DNA of 25,071 nucleotides from an uncultured Bacilli bacterium (GTDB lineage Bacteria; Bacillota_I; Bacilli_A; RF39; UBA660): contig CAKOPK010000014.1 in assembly GCA_934099115.1 (NCBI GenBank), positions 1-25,071 on the forward strand, in the 5' to 3' direction. A program made the translations under genes and the position numbers. Below the pieces are notes generated by a model. The model was not told the DNA's origin. It saw nothing but the letters and a program-made list of their open reading frames with translations, and searched no databases. Of the stretch, positions 22,214-25,071 are shown in pieces. Position 1 is the first letter of the stretch, and each line of letters starts with the position of its first letter.

Positions 22214-22559
22214 CAGAATAATCATGACTATAATTAATTCTTTCATCAAACACAACATAATCTAAATAAATCATACGAAGCAACCACCATTTACCGGTTT
22301 TAGGATCACTCATAATTAAATGATCTCTCCCAGCTTCTTCTACAATTCCATCATAGACTTTATCACGCCATTCATTAGAATCCGGATAAGAAAAATAAGC
22401 TTGAACTTTTTTGCCCTTATTTAGACGTAGTATATTTTCAATATAACTTTGTTCCATAGGTAAACTAGCGGTACTATAATTAATATTTCCTGGAGGACTA
22501 GTTAAATTATTATCTGTATTATTAGGAAAAGTAGGATTACCAAAAAAATTACCATTCAT
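22200..22559 (-). CDS. gerQ: Spore coat protein GerQ
   Basis: GerQ is an inner coat protein needed for spore germination through CwlJ in B. subtilis. The conserved domain spans about 36-112: EQSYIENILRLNKGKKVQAY, then EWRDKVYDGIVEEAGRDHLI, SDPKTGKWWLL, and MIYLDYVVFDERINY. The N-terminus (1-35) is a short Asn/Pro-rich arm. It is 119 residues against about 181 in B. subtilis and lacks lysines before Lys48, where the B. subtilis protein has the lysines used in Tgl cross-linking. ATG 22559 is chosen because GAGGTG lies 8 bases upstream; the in-frame TTG at 22574 overlaps that site. cwlJ is not adjacent here. Confidence 0.93.
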   Translation of the reverse strand: MNGNFFGNPTFPNNTDNNLTSPPGNINYSTASLPMEQSYIENILRLNKGKKVQAYFSYPDSNEWRDKVYDGIVEEAGRDHLIMSDPKTGKWWLLRMIYLDYVVFDERINYSHDYSEKTF

Positions 22560-22577
22560 AAATAAACACCTCAATTT

Positions 22578-22606
22578 AAATATATGGTAATAATTAGTTT
22601 TTATGT
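22578..22606 (-). promoter_or_regulatory. Possible sigma-E-type promoter of gerQ
   Basis: On the minus strand ACATAAA (22606-22600), 13 bases and CATATATTT (22586-22578) partly fit the mother-cell sigma-E pattern. gerQ is mother-cell expressed in B. subtilis. The match is partial. Confidence 0.3.
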
Positions 22607-22634
22607 TGACTTTTTAAATATTTAAACTTATTAT
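22606..22634 (+). promoter_or_regulatory. Promoter of the yitT-family gene
   Basis: TTGACT (22606-22611), 17 bases and TATTAT (22629-22634). It is divergent from gerQ. Confidence 0.6.
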
Positions 22635-22656
22635 TAAAATAGAAAGTAGGACTTAT

Positions 22657-23556
22657 ATGGATATTACAAAATTATTACAAAAAGTAACTAGTAAAAACTA
22701 TGTTCCAAGATTATTATTCATGATATTAGGAGTATTTTTATTAGCTTTAAACTATAATATATTCTTAGTAAAGAATGATCTAGTAATAGGAGGAACTAGT
22801 GGACTTGCAATAGTATTTAATAAATTATGGGGTTGGAATAATCAAATATTTATATATTCTTGTAGTATTATTCTTTTACTAATTAGTTTTCTTATCTTTG
22901 GCTTTAAAAAAACAAGACCAGCGATTATAGGAAGTATTTTATATCCCTTAATGATTAGTTTTACCAAACCTCTAGGGGACCTTATAGCTCCTCATTTTAT
23001 CTTTGAAGACTTTATAACAGTAATTACTTTAACAAGTATTCTATATGGCTTTTCTAGTGGTTTAGTATATAAAATGGGCTTTAATACAGGAGGCTCTGAT
23101 ATTATAATGAAAATTATGAATAAATATTTTCATATGAGTGAAGGAAGAGCCTCCTTTACAACTAATCTAATTATAATATTATTTGGAGGTATAGTCTTAG
23201 GAGTAAATAAAATAGTATATGCGATTATTATTCAGTATACATCTAGTATTATTGTAGATAAAATGTTAATTGGTATCTCTAAAAATAAATTATTTATTAT
23301 AGAAACCAAAGAAACAGAAAAAGTAATGAATATTATTATGAATGAATTTCATCTAGGAGTAACAGAAATTATTGGAAAAGGGGGATATTCTAAAGAAAAG
23401 AAAAATCTCTTATTATGTGTAGTACCAACCCATGACTATTATATGTTTAAAAATATTATTTTAGAGATTGACCCAGGAGCTTTCTTTATCATAAATGACT
23501 GCTATGATACAGAAGGTGGAACTACAAATAATTATGGTTTAGATAGTCTATTTTAA
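22657..23556 (+). CDS. YitT-family membrane protein (DUF161/DUF2179)
   Basis: Five to six membrane helices fill residues 15-200, including the family's VIGGTSGLAIVFNKL and MGFNTGGSDIIMKIMNKY segments. The C-terminal cytoplasmic domain (about 215-290, DUF2179) contains NEFHLGVTEIIGKGGYSKE and VVPTHDYYMFKNIILEIDPGAF, ending near a DCYDTEGG segment. At 299 residues the length is typical. Members are widespread in Bacillota; transport or signalling has been suggested, but the function is unproven. AGTAGG precedes the ATG. It is convergent with tmcAL and shares its terminator. Confidence 0.88.
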   Translation: MDITKLLQKVTSKNYVPRLLFMILGVFLLALNYNIFLVKNDLVIGGTSGLAIVFNKLWGWNNQIFIYSCSIILLLISFLIFGFKKTRPAIIGSILYPLMISFTKPLGDLIAPHFIFEDFITVITLTSILYGFSSGLVYKMGFNTGGSDIIMKIMNKYFHMSEGRASFTTNLIIILFGGIVLGVNKIVYAIIIQYTSSIIVDKMLIGISKNKLFIIETKETEKVMNIIMNEFHLGVTEIIGKGGYSKEKKNLLLCVVPTHDYYMFKNIILEIDPGAFFIINDCYDTEGGTTNNYGLDSLF

Positions 23557-23601
23557 AAAGAGCAATAAACTATTCAAAATAAATAGGTTTATTGCTCTTT
23601 T
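23553..23601. terminator. Bidirectional terminator between yitT-family gene and tmcAL
   Basis: GAGCAATAAAC (23560-23570) pairs with GTTTATTGCTC (23587-23597), with flanking A and T runs on both sides. The hairpin includes the last tmcAL codons and stop (23570-23572). Confidence 0.9.
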
Positions 23602-24685
23602 CATATTTTATAACATTATATTTACTAACTAAACTATAAATAGAAGCAGCGATTAATTCATATTTATATTGTAAACTATTAGGAATAGGAATTAAAGATA
23701 TTTCTAAATCTTCTTTTAATTCTCTTAAATAAGCTCTACCTTTAGAATTAAATCCTAATACTTTAACATAAGGTAAATTAGATAAATTATTAATATCTTT
23801 AGGAACACCTACTAAAATATGAATAAGCATTCTACATATTTTATTATAAGTATATCTTTTTGTTTTAACATTCTTAACAAAATCTTCATAATCTAAACTA
23901 TCTAATATTTTTTCTTTTAATCTATTTTCTATTCCTTCATCTACAGTTAAATATCTACTTAAATCATTATCAGTAAGTATTTTATACTTAATAAAAGGAA
24001 ATAAATCATTCATATTAATATCTTCAATTAACTTAATAACTTTTCTAGGAGTATATAAAGAAATATCTTGTTTTAATTTAATTTTATTTCTAATATTACT
24101 AGCACTTATAATTTCTTTATCTTCTGTTTTACTATGATATTCACTTGTTCTTTTAATACATACAGCCTCTATATTAAAATGATATTTATTAATTGCTTTT
24201 ATATAAGATATACCTAATAAATCATTAGGATTATATATATTCTCTTTAATATTTAAAGCTTTAGCTAAAGCAGTAGGATAATTAACTCCTTGTTCTAAAT
24301 ATTCTTTTACTCTTTTTTGATAATCATTATCTTCTTGAATAGAAGCAGCTTTTTTAAGAATATCTATATTATTACATTCACTACCAAAAACTAAGTATTT
24401 AACTCCAAAGTTATTTAATATTTTAACTGCAGTTTGAGCAAATATATCGGCACTTTGAGTACCCATAATAAAAGGAAGCTCAACTACTAAATCTACTCCA
24501 TATATTAAAGCTAACTTTGTTTTATTTTCTTTAGATAAAATACTTATTTCTCCTCGTTCTAAAAAATAACCATTTATAACTAAAACAATAGCTCTTCCTG
24601 GATATAATTTTTTAACTTGTTCAATATGATAGATATGTCCTTTATGTAATGGATTATATTCACAAATAATACCTACAGCTTCCAT
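23570..24685 (-). CDS. tmcAL: tRNA(Met) cytidine acetate ligase TmcAL (YlbM)
   Basis: TmcAL acetylates the wobble cytidine (C34) of elongator tRNA-Met using acetate and ATP. The nucleotidyltransferase-like N-terminal domain has GIICEYNPLHKGH (5-17) with the HxGH motif at 14-17, VINGYFLERGE, and FGSECNN (100-106). The ISASNIR segment (193-199) corresponds to the second nucleotide-binding motif. It is 371 residues, somewhat shorter than the roughly 415 of B. subtilis, with a compact C-terminal domain. AGGTGA precedes the ATG. It is monocistronic, facing the yitT-family gene. Confidence 0.93.
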   Translation of the reverse strand: MEAVGIICEYNPLHKGHIYHIEQVKKLYPGRAIVLVINGYFLERGEISILSKENKTKLALIYGVDLVVELPFIMGTQSADIFAQTAVKILNNFGVKYLVFGSECNNIDILKKAASIQEDNDYQKRVKEYLEQGVNYPTALAKALNIKENIYNPNDLLGISYIKAINKYHFNIEAVCIKRTSEYHSKTEDKEIISASNIRNKIKLKQDISLYTPRKVIKLIEDINMNDLFPFIKYKILTDNDLSRYLTVDEGIENRLKEKILDSLDYEDFVKNVKTKRYTYNKICRMLIHILVGVPKDINNLSNLPYVKVLGFNSKGRAYLRELKEDLEISLIPIPNSLQYKYELIAASIYSLVSKYNVIKYEKSNKPIYFE

Positions 24686-24824
24686 TTTTAAATCACCTAA
24701 ATAAGTATATCAAAAAAAAGAAAGAAAAACTTAATTCTTAGTGTATTTTACATGAATTTAACTTATTGAAAATAAATTAATTTTTATATAATAATATTAT
24801 AAATTTGAAAATAACATAAAATTC

Positions 24825-24853
24825 TTGAAAAAAACTAAATAATATTGTATAGT
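24825..24853 (+). promoter_or_regulatory. Distal promoter candidate of the last gene
   Basis: TTGAAA (24825-24830), a 17-base spacer and TATAGT (24848-24853) predict a start near 24860 and a leader of about 140 nt. Confidence 0.45.
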
Positions 24854-24926
24854 AGAAATATAACATAGATAAGTATATGATATTTATTTTTTATATATGT
24901 TAGAGCCTATTTATGTATATATAAGT

Positions 24927-24945
24927 TTTGACAAGTTTTGTCGAA
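24927..24945 (+). promoter_or_regulatory. Candidate Spo0A-binding site (inverted 0A-box pair)
   Basis: TTGTCGAA (24938-24945) is an exact match to the 0A-box core TGNCGAA. The left half TTTGACAA (24927-24934) is its inverted copy with one mismatch. The site lies about 28 bases upstream of the TATAAT at 24973, a usual position for Spo0A activation. Confidence 0.5.
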
Positions 24946-25002
24946 CGTAATGAAAAATTATTATGTATGTATTATAATCTAAAAAAGTAAAGGAAGAATG
25001 TT

Positions 25003-25071
25003 ATGAAGAAGAATTTGATAATAGGAAGTACAGTATTATTTATATTAATTGTTATTGGGTTTTCCTATGCT
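25003..25071 (+). CDS. 5' end of an exported or membrane protein (partial)
   Basis: Twenty-three codons are present before the window ends: MKKNLIIGSTVLF followed by a hydrophobic run ILIVIGFSYA. The form is a basic N-terminus with a signal peptide or membrane anchor. AAAGGAAG lies upstream. Nothing further can be said of its function. The Spo0A-like site upstream suggests control at the onset of sporulation or stationary phase. Confidence 0.7.
   Translation, partial: MKKNLIIGSTVLFILIVIGFSYA

Larger units (their letters stand above)
24686..25002. other. AT-rich regulatory region before the last gene
   Basis: No gene is seen in these 317 bases; 24686-24720 holds the ribosome-binding site of tmcAL (minus strand). 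A plus-strand promoter is likely at 24825-24853 (TTGAAA, 17 bases, TATAGT). A second -10, TATAAT (24973-24978), lies nearer the gene. Between them is an inverted pair of Spo0A-box-like sites. Confidence 0.5.

Overview
The window is a strongly AT-rich chromosomal segment of a spore-forming member of the Bacillota (Firmicutes). Clear homologues of SpoIVA, SpoVIF and GerQ, a DacF-like carboxypeptidase and a candidate Spo0A-binding site point to endospore formation. A threonine T-box, the rplI-dnaB-walJ-rlmH gene order and SpoIVA fit the Bacilli/Erysipelotrichia side of the phylum. The species cannot be named from this sequence. Stops are almost all TAA or TAG (one TGA among 27 genes), but the code is standard.

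Layout. 1-650: tRNA-Phe(GAA) with its terminator, then a gene-poor stretch that reads as a compact type I toxin-antitoxin locus. A 23-residue hydrophobic peptide is encoded on the minus strand, and a terminated antisense RNA comes from the plus strand; each has its own sigma-A-like promoter. 652-5009: a DacF-like D,D-carboxypeptidase, then a membrane-linked XRE regulator, a DUF4097 beta-helix protein and a DUF975/CmpB-like membrane protein, probably an envelope-sensing module. 5087-6832: a lone pseudopilin and the ribosome GTPase Der. 6993-7595: a divergent pair of small XRE regulators. 7644-8484: SpoVIF, with a sigma-K-like promoter, and a transglutaminase-like protein. 8485-10519: a threonine T-box (specifier ACU) controlling a threonyl-tRNA synthetase that lacks the TGS domain. 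10532-12022: spoIVA on the minus strand. 12200-13874: an accessory patch with a DUF4143-type ATPase behind operator-like inverted repeats and the 3' remnant of a Fic gene. 13932-14480: an exported, tail-anchored thioredoxin-like protein.

14580-21022 is one long plus-strand run with very short gaps or overlaps: rplI, dnaB, a LysM-G5-M23 cell-wall peptidase, walJ, rlmH, an unrecognised 414-residue protein whose C-terminus looks RelE-like, and ung. It links translation, replication, cell-wall remodelling and DNA repair. 21031-24685 holds lemA, a short metallo-beta-lactamase-fold hydrolase, gerQ, a YitT-family membrane protein and tmcAL, mostly as convergent pairs that share terminators overlapping the ends of the coding regions. 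The last 390 bases hold a regulatory region with an inverted pair of Spo0A-box-like sites before a gene that runs off the window.

The least expected items are the putative type I toxin-antitoxin locus at about 208-532, the RelE-like tail on the 414-residue protein, the sigma-K-like promoter of spoVIF, and the Spo0A-box pair at 24927-24945. All functional statements are from sequence reading alone; no searches were run.
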